Made by a program: the position numbers and the translations under genes. Positions 42,516-51,885 of a stretch of 64,000 bases of DNA are shown here, in pieces. Under the pieces are notes generated by a model. The model was not told where the DNA came from. It saw only the letters and a list, made by a program, of their open reading frames with translations, and ran no database searches. The stretch's first letter is position 1. Each line of letters starts with the position of its first letter. The stretch covers positions 5,767,501 to 5,831,500 of the forward strand of contig NZ_AP023262.1 in NCBI RefSeq assembly GCF_016756615.1. Reading direction: 5' to 3'. The DNA is from Mesorhizobium sp. L-8-3 (GTDB taxonomy: Bacteria > Pseudomonadota > Alphaproteobacteria > Rhizobiales > Rhizobiaceae).

Positions 42516-44147
42516 ATGGAAGAAGCGGGGTGTCACTCCTCGGATGCCGTTCGAGACGCGCTCGCGCGCATCTTGGAGTCGCCTGATTTCGACGCGACGG
42601 ATCGCATCAGGCGATTTTTGAGCTACGTGGTGGACGAGACTTTGAAGGGCCGTCCCGACCGCATCAAGGCCTACAGCATTGCGACCTCCGTCTTTGGCCG
42701 TGACGAGACCTTCGATCCGCAGGTCGACTCCATCGTGCGTATCGTGGCCGGCCGTATGCGCCGGTCCCTCGAGCGTTATTATCTCACCGGCGGCAAGGAT
42801 GATCCGTTGCGAATCCGGATTCCGAAGGGCTCCTATGTGCCCGTCTTCGAGGATGCGGCCATGGCGCTGGAAGACCCGCTGCATTCGCACGGGGGTGAGT
42901 TGCAGAAGCCGGGCAAGATCGGGCCCTCTATTCTGGTCGGCCCTTTCATCGAGGAAGGTGATCTGGCCTCCTATCCGAATCTAGGGCGCGGGCTCGCCAG
43001 ATCGCTTGTCGTCGGACTTGCCCGCTTCACCAATTTGCGGGTGTTCGGGACCGAGCCGTTGATCGAGCGCGTTCCAGGTCCCGCATCCGGCGGCGCCGAC
43101 GAGGTGGCCGTCGACTATATCCTCAGCGGTGGAACGACGGTCGGTTCCGATCGGTTCTGGGCCGACATGCTGCTTGTCGACGCGCGCAGCGGAAGAACGG
43201 TCTGGGCGGACAGCTTCGAGCGCGGGCTCGTTCCATCCGAGATCTTCGCGCTTCGCAGCGAGGTCGCGAACCGGGTGGCCCGCACATTGGCCCAGCCCTA
43301 TGGCGTTATTTACAGTGATCGGGCGCAGGAGACCGAAGGCAGCCCTCCCGAAAGATTGAGCAGCTACGACTGCGTGCTGTACTTCTATCAGTACTGGCGG
43401 ACGTTCGATCAGGACATCGTGGATCGTGTCCGCGACTGCCTGGAACGCACAATCCGGTCCGAGCCACACTATTCCGAAGCCTTCGCCTGCCTTTCCCTGG
43501 TCTATTCCAACATCCATCGGTTCGGAAACGGGAACAGATTTGCCGACACCGATTTCCGTGAGCGCGCCCAAGCCCTTGCGGATCGCGCCGTCGAGCTTGC
43601 GCCGAGTTCGAGCTGGGGCCACTACGCGCGTTCGTTGGCCTACTGGTCCTCGCGCGACATCCGGGCGAGCCTCGCCGCTTTCGAGACCGCCCGTGCGCTC
43701 AACCCCAACGACACGGCGATCGCCGCGGATCTCGGGCAGCGTTACGCCATGCTTGCCGAATGGGAAAAGGCAGTGCCGTTGCTGGAGGAGTCGTTCTCGA
43801 GAAATCCCGTGCAGCCGGGCAGCTACAGGCTCGGGCTGTTCTTCTATCATTGCGCCCATGGCCGCTTCGAGGAGGCGCTGAGGGAAGCGCGCAAGATCGG
43901 CACGCCCCACATGATCCTCGGACCGATGGCCATCGCCGTCGCCGCAGCCCATCTGGGCGACCATGAGGAGGCAGTGAAGGCAGTAGGCCAGATGATCGCG
44001 CTCGACGCCAGCTATGGCGACCATGTGGTCGCGGATCTGGAGAGCCGCAACTTGCATCCCGACCTCATCCGGATGGCCGTCGATGGATTGCGCAAGGCGG
44101 GTTTGCAAGGTCGCGATACTGGCTTTCTGGCCGCAGAGTCAGCCTGA
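42516..44147 (+). CDS. TPR protein with N-terminal cyclase-associated-like helical domain
   Basis: A 543-residue protein of unknown job, probably cytoplasmic. Residues about 1-110 form the domain often found at the front of rhizobial adenylate cyclase-like and TolB-like/TPR proteins (DALARILESPDFDATDRIR, VFGRDETFDPQVDSIVR, IRIPKGSYVPVF). The middle (about 120-270) resembles a TolB-like N-terminal fold (ILVGPFIEEGD, YILSGGTTVGSDRFWADMLL), and the rest is a run of tetratricopeptide repeats, for instance AFETARALNPNDTAIAADLG. No cyclase or kinase domain is present, so it may bind partners in signalling. Start at 42516 follows GAGGGAGG; a GTG at 42492 would add eight residues. Confidence 0.75.
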   Translation: MEEAGCHSSDAVRDALARILESPDFDATDRIRRFLSYVVDETLKGRPDRIKAYSIATSVFGRDETFDPQVDSIVRIVAGRMRRSLERYYLTGGKDDPLRIRIPKGSYVPVFEDAAMALEDPLHSHGGELQKPGKIGPSILVGPFIEEGDLASYPNLGRGLARSLVVGLARFTNLRVFGTEPLIERVPGPASGGADEVAVDYILSGGTTVGSDRFWADMLLVDARSGRTVWADSFERGLVPSEIFALRSEVANRVARTLAQPYGVIYSDRAQETEGSPPERLSSYDCVLYFYQYWRTFDQDIVDRVRDCLERTIRSEPHYSEAFACLSLVYSNIHRFGNGNRFADTDFRERAQALADRAVELAPSSSWGHYARSLAYWSSRDIRASLAAFETARALNPNDTAIAADLGQRYAMLAEWEKAVPLLEESFSRNPVQPGSYRLGLFFYHCAHGRFEEALREARKIGTPHMILGPMAIAVAAAHLGDHEEAVKAVGQMIALDASYGDHVVADLESRNLHPDLIRMAVDGLRKAGLQGRDTGFLAAESA

Positions 44148-44481
44148 CCTTCCCTCCGCTGGACAAAGATCGGAACGCTGTGGTGACCCGACGCTTGCCG
44201 TAAGTTACGCTGCTCGCGCGGCCCTCCGGGCGGGGGATCCCTGAAAGGATGCCGCGCAGGGAAGAACTGCGGGGGTCACGTCGGAAGCGTCAGAGCATCC
44301 AAATCTGAGAGACAAGCGGGAGCCGCATCGGTCGGCACGTCTTACACCCAGCTTCTTCAACCCAGGATCGTGCTCCCCAATCGCCCGTCCGGTTAGAAAA
44401 CAGGCTTGAAGCGGAGAAAAGTAACGTCGAAAGCGGGTGCCTCGATCGCCTCGAAGCAGCCGCCTTCGATTTCAACCCGTT
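44148..44481. other. Intergenic region, nothing recognised
   Basis: About 330 bases between converging genes. I see no gene, repeat or clear terminator. Confidence 0.5.
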
Positions 44482-44940
44482 TCATTTTGCTTCCGGTGCC
44501 CAGCTCAGGAAAAATCCAACGTCGCCGGGAACTCCTCCGGGGAAATTGATGATCATGGCTTTCAGCTTGTAGCCTTGCGGCTTGCCGAAGGCCTGGTACC
44601 GTTCGAAGAACTCCTTGGCCTTGCCCCGCAATGTGCTCGGCCAGTCCGGGTCGTTGCTGTTGATGGCACGTCCGCTGTCGGTGCACAGATCGGATGGGAA
44701 GCTATAGACAAGGGCCTCGAGCTTCCCGTCCCTGACCGCGTTCATGACGAGCCGACGCACCGTGGCGATCTCGCTCTCGGTCACGTGTTGCTTGAGAAAG
44801 CTCTCGGCGAAGTCGGCGAGTTCCTTCTGTTTGGCTTCCCGCTCCTTTCTGTAGAGATCGGCTTTCTCCATTTCCTTCTCGAGCAGCATCTGGCGAAGCT
44901 GTGACGCGCTGAGCGGGGTGTCTGACTTTTCCTCGGCCAT
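44482..44940 (-). CDS. Conserved hypothetical protein
   Basis: A 152-residue soluble protein. The N-terminal half is a charged helix rich in Lys and Glu (MLLEKEMEKADLYRKEREAK), likely coiled coil; the second half is a small alpha/beta domain with FPSDLCTDSGRAINSNDPDW and GKPQGYKLKAMIINFPGG. I recall this second part in hypothetical proteins of Rhizobiales without known function. The ATG at 44940 follows AAAGGAC; longer frames to 45087 lack a ribosome site. It is convergent with the TPR gene. Function unknown. Confidence 0.65.
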   Translation of the reverse strand: MAEEKSDTPLSASQLRQMLLEKEMEKADLYRKEREAKQKELADFAESFLKQHVTESEIATVRRLVMNAVRDGKLEALVYSFPSDLCTDSGRAINSNDPDWPSTLRGKAKEFFERYQAFGKPQGYKLKAMIINFPGGVPGDVGFFLSWAPEAK

Positions 44941-45511
44941 GTCCTTTGATCCGTCGCTGTCTTGCGAGGCATGAAGACTATCACAGGGGTAGTCGATTGC
45001 TACCGCCGCGATCAGTCTCGACTGAAACATACGGTTACATACCTGCTGATGACACATCTTTCGACGCTCGCCACATCGACGTTTCAACTTGGCGAGGCAC
45101 GGAATGATTGCAATCAGGATTGATGGCGATCGGACATCGTGGATCGAGGCGTTTCGCCCGCAGCCGGAAATTAGCCAGCAAATAGCAGGACTTCACATCT
45201 CTTGTCGACGCGTAAACACCACACAGCGAACAAGTAAAGGCTAGTGAATAACCCCAAACGACTTGGAAAGATGCAGCATACGTTGAATGCTCCCGGTTGC
45301 ACGCTGGGCAAACTCGCGATGCCGGCGGCCATGGCGAGGGAGGGCAAGTCGTCCCGGCTGGTAGCACAAACCGCCTTCGATGCAGACGCCAGGGTAGAGC
45401 CGCGTCGCATACCCCGGGCTCCGCCTGCGACCATTATCGACCCGGATCATGACAACAGGCTCGCAAGTACGCCTCCGTTGGAGGTGTGTCCGGTGAAAGG
45501 GAGGGCATCCA
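44941..45511. other. Intergenic region before the arc operon
   Basis: About 570 bases between divergent genes. It must hold the arcD promoter. I looked for FNR-type sites (TTGAT-N4-ATCAA) and found none with both halves. No gene seen. Confidence 0.5.
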
Positions 45512-46990
45512 ATGTCGACCACATTCGCAACCGACCAGCCGCAGACGACATCCGAAACCGCGCATAAGCTGACGCTCCTCCCACTGATCGCGCTCGTCGT
45601 CGGGTCCATGATCGGAGGCGGGGTCTTCAACCTTCCTTCCGACATGTCGCGCCAGGCCTCGCCCGGTGCGATCATCATCGGCTGGCTGATCACCGGTGCC
45701 GGCATGCTGATGCTGGCCTTCGTCTATCAGCGCCTTGCCGTTCGCAAGCCGGAGTTGAACGCGGGCCCCTATGCCTATGCGAAGGCGGGCTTTGGTCCGT
45801 TCATCGGCTTCAACAGCGCCTGGGGCTATTGGCTGAGCGCCTTCCTCGGCAATGTGGCCTACGCCGTCGCGATCTTCTCGGCCCTCTCCTATTTCTTTCC
45901 GGTCTTCGGCGACGGAAACAACCTCGCCTCGATCCTCGGCGCCTCGATCTGCCTTTGGCTGGTGCATGTGCTCGTGCTGGGCGGCATCAAGCAGGCCGCC
46001 TTCGTCAATGTCGTGACCACCATCGCCAAGCTGGTTCCGCTGATGGCGTTCGTTCTGCTCGCGGTCATCGGTTTCAACTGGGACAAGATCTCCTTCGACT
46101 TCTGGGGACAGGGAGGCGCTGACGGCACCGGCGGGCTCGGCTCGATTCTCGCCCAGGTCAAAAGCACGATGCTGGTCACGCTCTGGGTCTTCATCGGCAT
46201 AGAAGGCGCGAGCGTCTATTCGGCGCGCGCTGCGCGACGCTCCGATGTCGGCCGGGCGACGGTCATCGGCTTCTGTGGCGCGCTCGTCATCTATGTGCTG
46301 GTCTCGCTGCTGGCCACCGGGGTGATGACCCAGCCGGAGCTGGCCGCCCAGAAAGTGCCCTCCATGGCCGGCGTGCTGGAGGCCCTGGTCGGAAGATGGG
46401 GCGCCATCCTTATCAGCCTCGGCCTCATCGTCTCTGTCGGCGGTGCTTTTCTTTCCTGGACGCTGCTTTGTGCCGAGATCCCCTACACCTGTGCTCGTGA
46501 TGGTACCTTCCCCAGATGGTTCGGCGGCGAGAACGCGAATGGCTCGCCCGCCAATGCTCTCTGGGCCACGAATATCCTGATCCAGGCATTCCTCGTGCTC
46601 AGCCTGTTCTCGAAGAGCGCCTATCAGTTCTTCTACTTCATCGCCTCCGTCGCCATCCTTCCGCCCTACGTCCTGTCGGGCGCCTATGCGCTCAAGCTGG
46701 CCAGGAGCGGCGAAGGCTACGCCGACGACGAGCGATCGCGAACCAGGGATACGGTGGTCGGCGCTCTGGCTACCCTCTACGGCATCTGGCTGGTCTATGC
46801 GGCAGGGCTCGAGTACCTGCTCATGTGCTCCATCCTCTTCGCCCCTGGCATCTTCGTCTACGCCAGGGCCAGGACAGAACGCGGGGAGCAGGCCTTCTCT
46901 GGATACGAATACGCCCTCGCGATCGTGCTGGTCGCTCTGGCGTTGCTGGCTGCGTGGCTGTTGTGGACCGGCCGGATCAGCCCCTTTTGA
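45512..46990 (+). CDS. arcD: Arginine/ornithine antiporter
   Basis: A 492-residue APC-family membrane protein that exchanges external arginine for ornithine in the arginine deiminase pathway. First-helix motif VVGSMIGGGVFNLPSDM, then GPYAYAKAGFGPFIGFNSAWGYWLSA (here quoted in part), and FIGIEGASVYSARAARRSDVG are those of ArcD. It is followed by arcA, arcB and arcC with short gaps, so all four form one operon. A GGGAGGG ribosome site precedes the ATG at 45512. Confidence 0.93.
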   Translation: MSTTFATDQPQTTSETAHKLTLLPLIALVVGSMIGGGVFNLPSDMSRQASPGAIIIGWLITGAGMLMLAFVYQRLAVRKPELNAGPYAYAKAGFGPFIGFNSAWGYWLSAFLGNVAYAVAIFSALSYFFPVFGDGNNLASILGASICLWLVHVLVLGGIKQAAFVNVVTTIAKLVPLMAFVLLAVIGFNWDKISFDFWGQGGADGTGGLGSILAQVKSTMLVTLWVFIGIEGASVYSARAARRSDVGRATVIGFCGALVIYVLVSLLATGVMTQPELAAQKVPSMAGVLEALVGRWGAILISLGLIVSVGGAFLSWTLLCAEIPYTCARDGTFPRWFGGENANGSPANALWATNILIQAFLVLSLFSKSAYQFFYFIASVAILPPYVLSGAYALKLARSGEGYADDERSRTRDTVVGALATLYGIWLVYAAGLEYLLMCSILFAPGIFVYARARTERGEQAFSGYEYALAIVLVALALLAAWLLWTGRISPF

Positions 46991-47036
46991 CGGCGGCCCG
47001 GCATAGCCGCCGCCAGCGAGCTCAATGGAGGAGACA

Positions 47037-48266
47037 ATGCGTGAATTCGGCGTGCATTCGGAGGTCGGCAAGTTACGCACGGTGATGGTGTGCAGGCCCT
47101 CGCTCGCCCACCAACGGCTCACGCCGGGCAACTGCCATACCTTGCTCTATGACGACGTTATCTGGGTGCACGAGGCTCAGAAGGACCACTACGACTTCGT
47201 GTTGAAGATGCAGGAGCGCGGCGTGGAGGTGCTCGATCTGCACGACCTGCTGGAGGAGACATTGCAGGTGCCGGAAGGCCGGCGCTTCGTTCTCGACCGG
47301 CTGATCACGGCAAACTCCGTCGGTGTGCAGAACGCCGCGATCATGCGTCCCTGGCTGGATGAGTTGGAGGCCGGCCGTCTCACGCCCCTGATGATCGGCG
47401 GCATAACCGTCGCCGACCTGCCCGAAGGCCTCAGCAAGACGATGATGGCTGAAGCCTTCGGCGAGGCGGAGTTCATCCTGCCACCCATACCCAACACCTT
47501 GTTCCAGCGCGATCCGTCCTGCTGGATTTACGGCGGGGTCACCTGCAATCCGATGTACTGGCCGGCAAGAAAACCCGAGACCCTTTTGCAGCGCGCTGTC
47601 TACAAGCACCATCCCTCCTTCAGCGCAGGGGATTTCAAGATCTGGTGGGGCGATTCCGACGAGCCGTTTGCCGCCGCGTCGATGGAAGGCGGGGACGTCA
47701 TGCCGGTCGGCAACGGCATCGTGCTGATCGGTCTCGGCGAGCGCACGACACACCAGGCAGTGGGCCAGGTCGCGCAGCAATTGTTCCGCAACAAGGCGGC
47801 CAAGCGGATCATAGGCTGTCTCATGCCGAAAAGCCGCGCGGCCATGCATCTCGATACGGTATTCAGCTTCTGCGACCGCGATCTCGTCACCGTCTTCCAG
47901 GACGTTGTCGACCAGATCCATTGCTACAGCGTCTACCCCACAGGCGATGGCGGCTCCTTCGAGGTTCGCCGGGACGAAAAGCCGATCCTGGAAGTGGTCG
48001 GCGAAGCTCTCGGCGTCGGCAAGCTGAGAACCGTCGCGACGGGAGGGAATGTCTATCAGGCGGAACGGGAGCAATGGGACGACGGCAACAACGTCGTCGC
48101 GATCGAGCCCGGTGTCGTCGTCGCCTATGACAGGAACACCTACACCAACACGCTGCTGCGCAAGGCGGGTGTCGAGGTCATCACCATACGCGGGTCCGAA
48201 CTCGGACGCGGTCGCGGCGGCGGCCACTGCATGACCTGTCCGATCCTGCGGGACCCCGCCTACTGA
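47037..48266 (+). CDS. arcA: Arginine deiminase
   Basis: Cytoplasmic enzyme that turns arginine into citrulline and ammonia. The 409-residue sequence starts with FGVHSEVGKLRTVMVCRPS, and has the substrate loops RDPSCW and AASMEGGDVMP, the His in MHLDTVFSFCDRD and the catalytic Cys in GGHCMTCP near the C-terminus. The ATG at 47037 follows GGAGGAGACA; an ATG 12 bases earlier is part of that ribosome site. Second gene of the arc operon. Confidence 0.96.
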   Translation: MREFGVHSEVGKLRTVMVCRPSLAHQRLTPGNCHTLLYDDVIWVHEAQKDHYDFVLKMQERGVEVLDLHDLLEETLQVPEGRRFVLDRLITANSVGVQNAAIMRPWLDELEAGRLTPLMIGGITVADLPEGLSKTMMAEAFGEAEFILPPIPNTLFQRDPSCWIYGGVTCNPMYWPARKPETLLQRAVYKHHPSFSAGDFKIWWGDSDEPFAAASMEGGDVMPVGNGIVLIGLGERTTHQAVGQVAQQLFRNKAAKRIIGCLMPKSRAAMHLDTVFSFCDRDLVTVFQDVVDQIHCYSVYPTGDGGSFEVRRDEKPILEVVGEALGVGKLRTVATGGNVYQAEREQWDDGNNVVAIEPGVVVAYDRNTYTNTLLRKAGVEVITIRGSELGRGRGGGHCMTCPILRDPAY

Positions 48267-48294
48267 CATCAGCCATCACATCAGGGAGTGGAAG

Positions 48295-49299
48295 ATGAGC
48301 TTCAATCTACGCAACCGTTCGCTGCTGACGGTGCAGGACTATACGCCGCGCGAGTTCCGTTTCCTGCTCGACCTCGCCCGCGACCTCAAGCGCGCAAAAT
48401 ATGCCCGTACCGAGCAGCAGCATCTCAAGGGCAAGGAGATCTGCCTGATCTTCGAAAAGACATCGACGCGCACACGCTGCGCGTTCGAGGTCGCTTGCCA
48501 CGATCAGGGCGCCAACGTCACCTATCTCGACCCGGCCGGTTCCCAGATCGGGCACAAGGAATCCTTCAAGGACACGGCCCGGGTGCTGGGCCGGCTCTAT
48601 GATGCGATCGAGTATCGTGGCTCGGCCCAGAAGGCGGTCGAGCAACTGGCGGCCTATGCCGGAGTGCCCGTCTACAACGGCCTGACCGACGAATATCATC
48701 CGACGCAGATGCTGGCCGACGTCATGACCATGCGCGAGAACGCCGACAAGCCGATCAGCGACATCAAATATGCCTATGTCGGCGACACCCGTTCGAACAT
48801 GGGGCATTCCCTGTTGATCGTCGGCTGCCTGATGGGCATGGATGTGCGCATCTGCGGGCCCAAGCAGCTTTGGCCGTCCGAGGACTATGTCGGCATCGCC
48901 AACGGCCTGGCCGAGAGTTCCGGAGCGAGATTGTTGATAACGGACGACGTCCAGAAGGCCGTGGAAGGTGTCGACTTCATCCACACCGACGTCTGGGTAT
49001 CGATGGGCGAACCCAAGGATGTGTGGGCCGAACGCATCAAGCTGCTGACGCCCTATCAGGTGAATACGGAACTGATGAAGGCCAGTGGAAATCCGCAGGT
49101 CAAGTTCATGCATTGCCTGCCGGCCTTCCACGATACCGAGACGACCGTGGGCAAGCAGATCGCCCAGGACCATGGGATGAGCAACGGGCTCGAAGTCACC
49201 AACGACGTCTTCGAATCGGAAGCCAACGTGGCCTTCGAACAGGCCGAGAACCGGATGCACACGATCAAGGCGCTCCTGGTGGCCACCTTGGGGGATTGA
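48295..49299 (+). CDS. arcB: Ornithine carbamoyltransferase, catabolic
   Basis: Splits citrulline with phosphate into ornithine and carbamoyl phosphate. The 334-residue protein has the carbamoyl-phosphate motif STRTR at 57-61, the HPTQ segment (EYHPTQMLADVMT), and HCLPA near residue 272 with the catalytic Cys. Length and the LTDEYHPTQ form match catabolic enzymes, and its place between arcA and arcC settles the role. It starts 28 bases after arcA. Confidence 0.95.
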   Translation: MSFNLRNRSLLTVQDYTPREFRFLLDLARDLKRAKYARTEQQHLKGKEICLIFEKTSTRTRCAFEVACHDQGANVTYLDPAGSQIGHKESFKDTARVLGRLYDAIEYRGSAQKAVEQLAAYAGVPVYNGLTDEYHPTQMLADVMTMRENADKPISDIKYAYVGDTRSNMGHSLLIVGCLMGMDVRICGPKQLWPSEDYVGIANGLAESSGARLLITDDVQKAVEGVDFIHTDVWVSMGEPKDVWAERIKLLTPYQVNTELMKASGNPQVKFMHCLPAFHDTETTVGKQIAQDHGMSNGLEVTNDVFESEANVAFEQAENRMHTIKALLVATLGD

Positions 49300-49302
49300 A
49301 CC

Positions 49303-50238
49303 ATGCGCATCGTGATCGCACTCGGCGGCAATGCGCTGCTCAAGCGCGGCGAGCCGATGACGGCCGAGGTCCAGCGGCGCAACATAGAAACCGCCGCCCG
49401 GGCGATGGCGCCCATCGCCTCCGAACACCAGTTGGTGATCAGTCACGGCAACGGCCCGCAGGTCGGGCTTCTGGCTCTGCAGGGCGCCGCATACAAGGCG
49501 GACGAGGCCTATCCGCTCGATGTCCTCGGGGCCGAGACGGAAGGGATGATCGGCTACATGATCGAGCAGGAACTGGGCAACCTGCTGCCTTTCGAGGTGC
49601 CTTTCGCCACGCTCCTGACGATGGTCGAAGTCGACGGCAACGACCCGGGCTTCAAGGATCCGACCAAGTTTGTCGGTCCCGTCTATGAACAGGCCGAAGC
49701 TGATCGCATCAAGGCGGAGAAGGGCTGGGTGTTCAAGCTCGACGGAGCGAAATGGCGGCGGGTCGTGCCCTCGCCCCTGCCGAAGCGAATCTTCGAGATC
49801 CGCCCGATCCGCTGGCTGCTCGACCACGGCACTGTCGTCATCTGCGCCGGTGGCGGCGGCATTCCGACCATGTACGAACCGGGCAAGGACCGCAAGCTGG
49901 TCGGCGTCGAAGCCGTGATCGACAAGGATCTGTGTTCCGAACTGCTGGCGCGGGAACTCGAGGCCGACCTCTTCGTCATGGCGACCGATGCGGACGCGGT
50001 CTTCATCAGCTGGGGCACGCCCGAGGCGAAGGCCATCCATCGAGCGAGCCCCGAAGCGATATCGGCTCACAAATTCCCGGCGGGCTCGATGGGGCCGAAG
50101 GTCGACGCCGCATGTCATTTCGCCCGGACGACCGGGCGGACGGCCGCGATCGGAGCATTGGCGGACATTGCCGCGATCGTGCGTGGCGAAAAAGGAACAC
50201 TGATACGGTCCGATTTCCAGGGGATGACCTGGCATTGA
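49303..50238 (+). CDS. arcC: Carbamate kinase
   Basis: Makes ATP from carbamoyl phosphate and ADP, the energy step of the pathway. The 311-residue sequence begins with the amino acid kinase motif ALGGNALLKRG, has SHGNGPQVGLLALQ near residue 48 and the late VICAGGGGIPTMYE and DKDLCSELLA motifs. It starts 3 bases after arcB. No arcR or FNR-like regulator gene is in the window. Confidence 0.96.
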   Translation: MRIVIALGGNALLKRGEPMTAEVQRRNIETAARAMAPIASEHQLVISHGNGPQVGLLALQGAAYKADEAYPLDVLGAETEGMIGYMIEQELGNLLPFEVPFATLLTMVEVDGNDPGFKDPTKFVGPVYEQAEADRIKAEKGWVFKLDGAKWRRVVPSPLPKRIFEIRPIRWLLDHGTVVICAGGGGIPTMYEPGKDRKLVGVEAVIDKDLCSELLARELEADLFVMATDADAVFISWGTPEAKAIHRASPEAISAHKFPAGSMGPKVDAACHFARTTGRTAAIGALADIAAIVRGEKGTLIRSDFQGMTWH

Positions 50239-50675
50239 GAGCTCCCGCGCTGAAATCCGGGGTTTCGGCGGGGCAAGAGGAACCCGGATCCTCCGCGTCC
50301 GAGGCGCGGAGGCGCCGACGCAGCACGCTGGGCCAGCGGGAAGAGTGCCCTGAAGCCGCGTTTCCATTCAGCCTGTTTTGGCTTCTTTGTTGTCCAGCGC
50401 CTCCGTCTTGGCGCAGGATGCCTCGGCCCCGCCTACAAGCCGGGGATCGGCGACCTGATGACGACGATGCAACCGAGGCATGCCAAGTTCTTGTATGCCG
50501 GCGGGTCCACCGGTTGCTCGCGGAACCGGCAAAAGCGGCTCCCCAAACTCCACTTACGATGATAGGGTGAATCACCCTTGGTAACGGCCTCGTGGGGACT
50601 TGGAGTGAGGCCATGACCACCGGGATATCCGACGCATTCGCAGGAAGAGCGAATGCTCATGGAGGGGGAACAGTG
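50239..50675. other. Region between arcC and the porin gene
   Basis: About 440 bases that contain the decayed gene at 50350-50562 and, after it, a 13-base palindrome GGGTGAATCACCC at 50565-50577. No intact gene. Confidence 0.5.
50350..50562 (+). pseudogene. Frameshifted remnant of a small exported protein
   Basis: Three frames join up into one protein-like reading: a basic start KPRFHSA, then in another frame LASLLSSASVLAQDASAP, a convincing signal peptide with an AXA-type cleavage site, then in the first frame AYKPGIGDLMTTMQPRHAKF and LYAGG. The last part matches, as I recall, the N-terminus of a family of exported proteins with a YxPGLGxLMTxxQxRHxKLxxAG motif. The rest of the family's 100 or so residues is missing. 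At least two frameshifts plus a C-terminal deletion indicate a dead gene. Confidence 0.55.
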
Positions 50676-51845
50676 ATGATGCCGAAGTGCATTCCTTTCG
50701 GCTTTGCGGCTGCGCTCGGCGCTGTTACGGGCGCTCGCGCGGCGGATGCGGTCGTGGTGCCGGAGCCCGAACCGATTGAATATGTCCGTGTCTGCGATAC
50801 CTTCGGGACGGGCTTCTTCTATATCCCCGGGACGGAGACCTGCCTGAAGATCTCCGGCTACATCCGCTACCGGATCGGCGCCACCAATGACGACGGGCTG
50901 ATCTTCGACGCCGACGGCAATGTAATCGGTGGCTACACGCCCAACTACCAGGGCTTCGCCGGCGGCGGCTGGAACAAGCAGACTCGCGCCCGCGTCAATT
51001 TCGAGACACATTCCGAGACTGAATGGGGCACATTGCAGGCATTCATCAGGTTTCAGGCGAATTGGGGCGAGGCCTCCGAGGACGACAATCCCTTTGCCGA
51101 CGGGCCCGTGGGCGCCGACCAGGCCTGGCTGCAGCTCGGCGGCCTGCGCATGGGCTATACCGAATCGGCATGGGCCGAAACGATCTATGGCGTGACCAAC
51201 GGCGGTTCGTTCTCCGATGGCGGCCTCTGGTATGGCGATCAGCAGCGGCATCTTGTCCAGTACAATTTTGGTGCCGAACAGGGCTTTTTCGCCGTTCTGT
51301 CGGTGGAAGACGACGCGCTTCAGGGCAACGGTTACGTTCCCGACTTTGTGGGCGTCATCGGATATCAGCAGGGCTGGGGTGCGGTCTGGGCGCGTGCCGG
51401 CTATGACAGTGCCCGCAGCCCGGAAATCGGCGGTGATGACGATGGCGGTTTCGGCGCCCAGCTCGCCGCCCAGATCAATATTCCCAACACCGAATCCGCT
51501 ATTCGCGTGATGGGCTGGTATGCCAATTCGGACAATGCCTACGGCACGCAGAGCGCCTATAGCGGCATAAGCGGCGGTTTCGGTGACGCGGAATGGTCGG
51601 TGCTTGCAGCCTACAATCACCAGTTCACGCCGAAATTCAGCGCCTCCACCGGCTTCCAGTATTTCAACAACTTTTATGAGGCGTACAGCGAGGAGGGCAC
51701 CGACCTCGATGGCTACAGCGCGGACCTGTCCCTCGTCTACGAGCCGGTCCAGGACTTCGAGATCCGCGCCGAAGCGAACTACGACAAGGTGGATGGCTTC
51801 GACGGTTCTGTGGCCGGCTTCCTGTGGTTCCTGCGGCGTTTCTGA
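50676..51845 (+). CDS. Outer-membrane porin (Porin_2 family, RopA-like)
   Basis: A 389-residue beta-barrel porin of the Hyphomicrobiales type. The first 24 residues are a signal peptide ending in ARA-AD. The N-terminal strand block VRVCDTFGTGFFYIPGTETC and the next, LKISGYIRYRIG, are the signature of this porin family, where the two Cys form a disulfide. The C-terminus FLWFLRRF ends in Phe, as outer-membrane barrels do. The ATG at 50676 follows GGAGGGGG. It allows passive entry of small solutes. Monocistronic by position. Confidence 0.93.
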   Translation: MMPKCIPFGFAAALGAVTGARAADAVVVPEPEPIEYVRVCDTFGTGFFYIPGTETCLKISGYIRYRIGATNDDGLIFDADGNVIGGYTPNYQGFAGGGWNKQTRARVNFETHSETEWGTLQAFIRFQANWGEASEDDNPFADGPVGADQAWLQLGGLRMGYTESAWAETIYGVTNGGSFSDGGLWYGDQQRHLVQYNFGAEQGFFAVLSVEDDALQGNGYVPDFVGVIGYQQGWGAVWARAGYDSARSPEIGGDDDGGFGAQLAAQINIPNTESAIRVMGWYANSDNAYGTQSAYSGISGGFGDAEWSVLAAYNHQFTPKFSASTGFQYFNNFYEAYSEEGTDLDGYSADLSLVYEPVQDFEIRAEANYDKVDGFDGSVAGFLWFLRRF

Positions 51846-51885
51846 ACAGACACCAACTCGGGCCGCTGCGCCCGATGGTTGATAT

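Noticed and set aside
44941..45511. FNR/Anr box before arcD
   Set aside because: Only single half-sites (TTGAT) seen; no TTGAT-N4-ATCAA.
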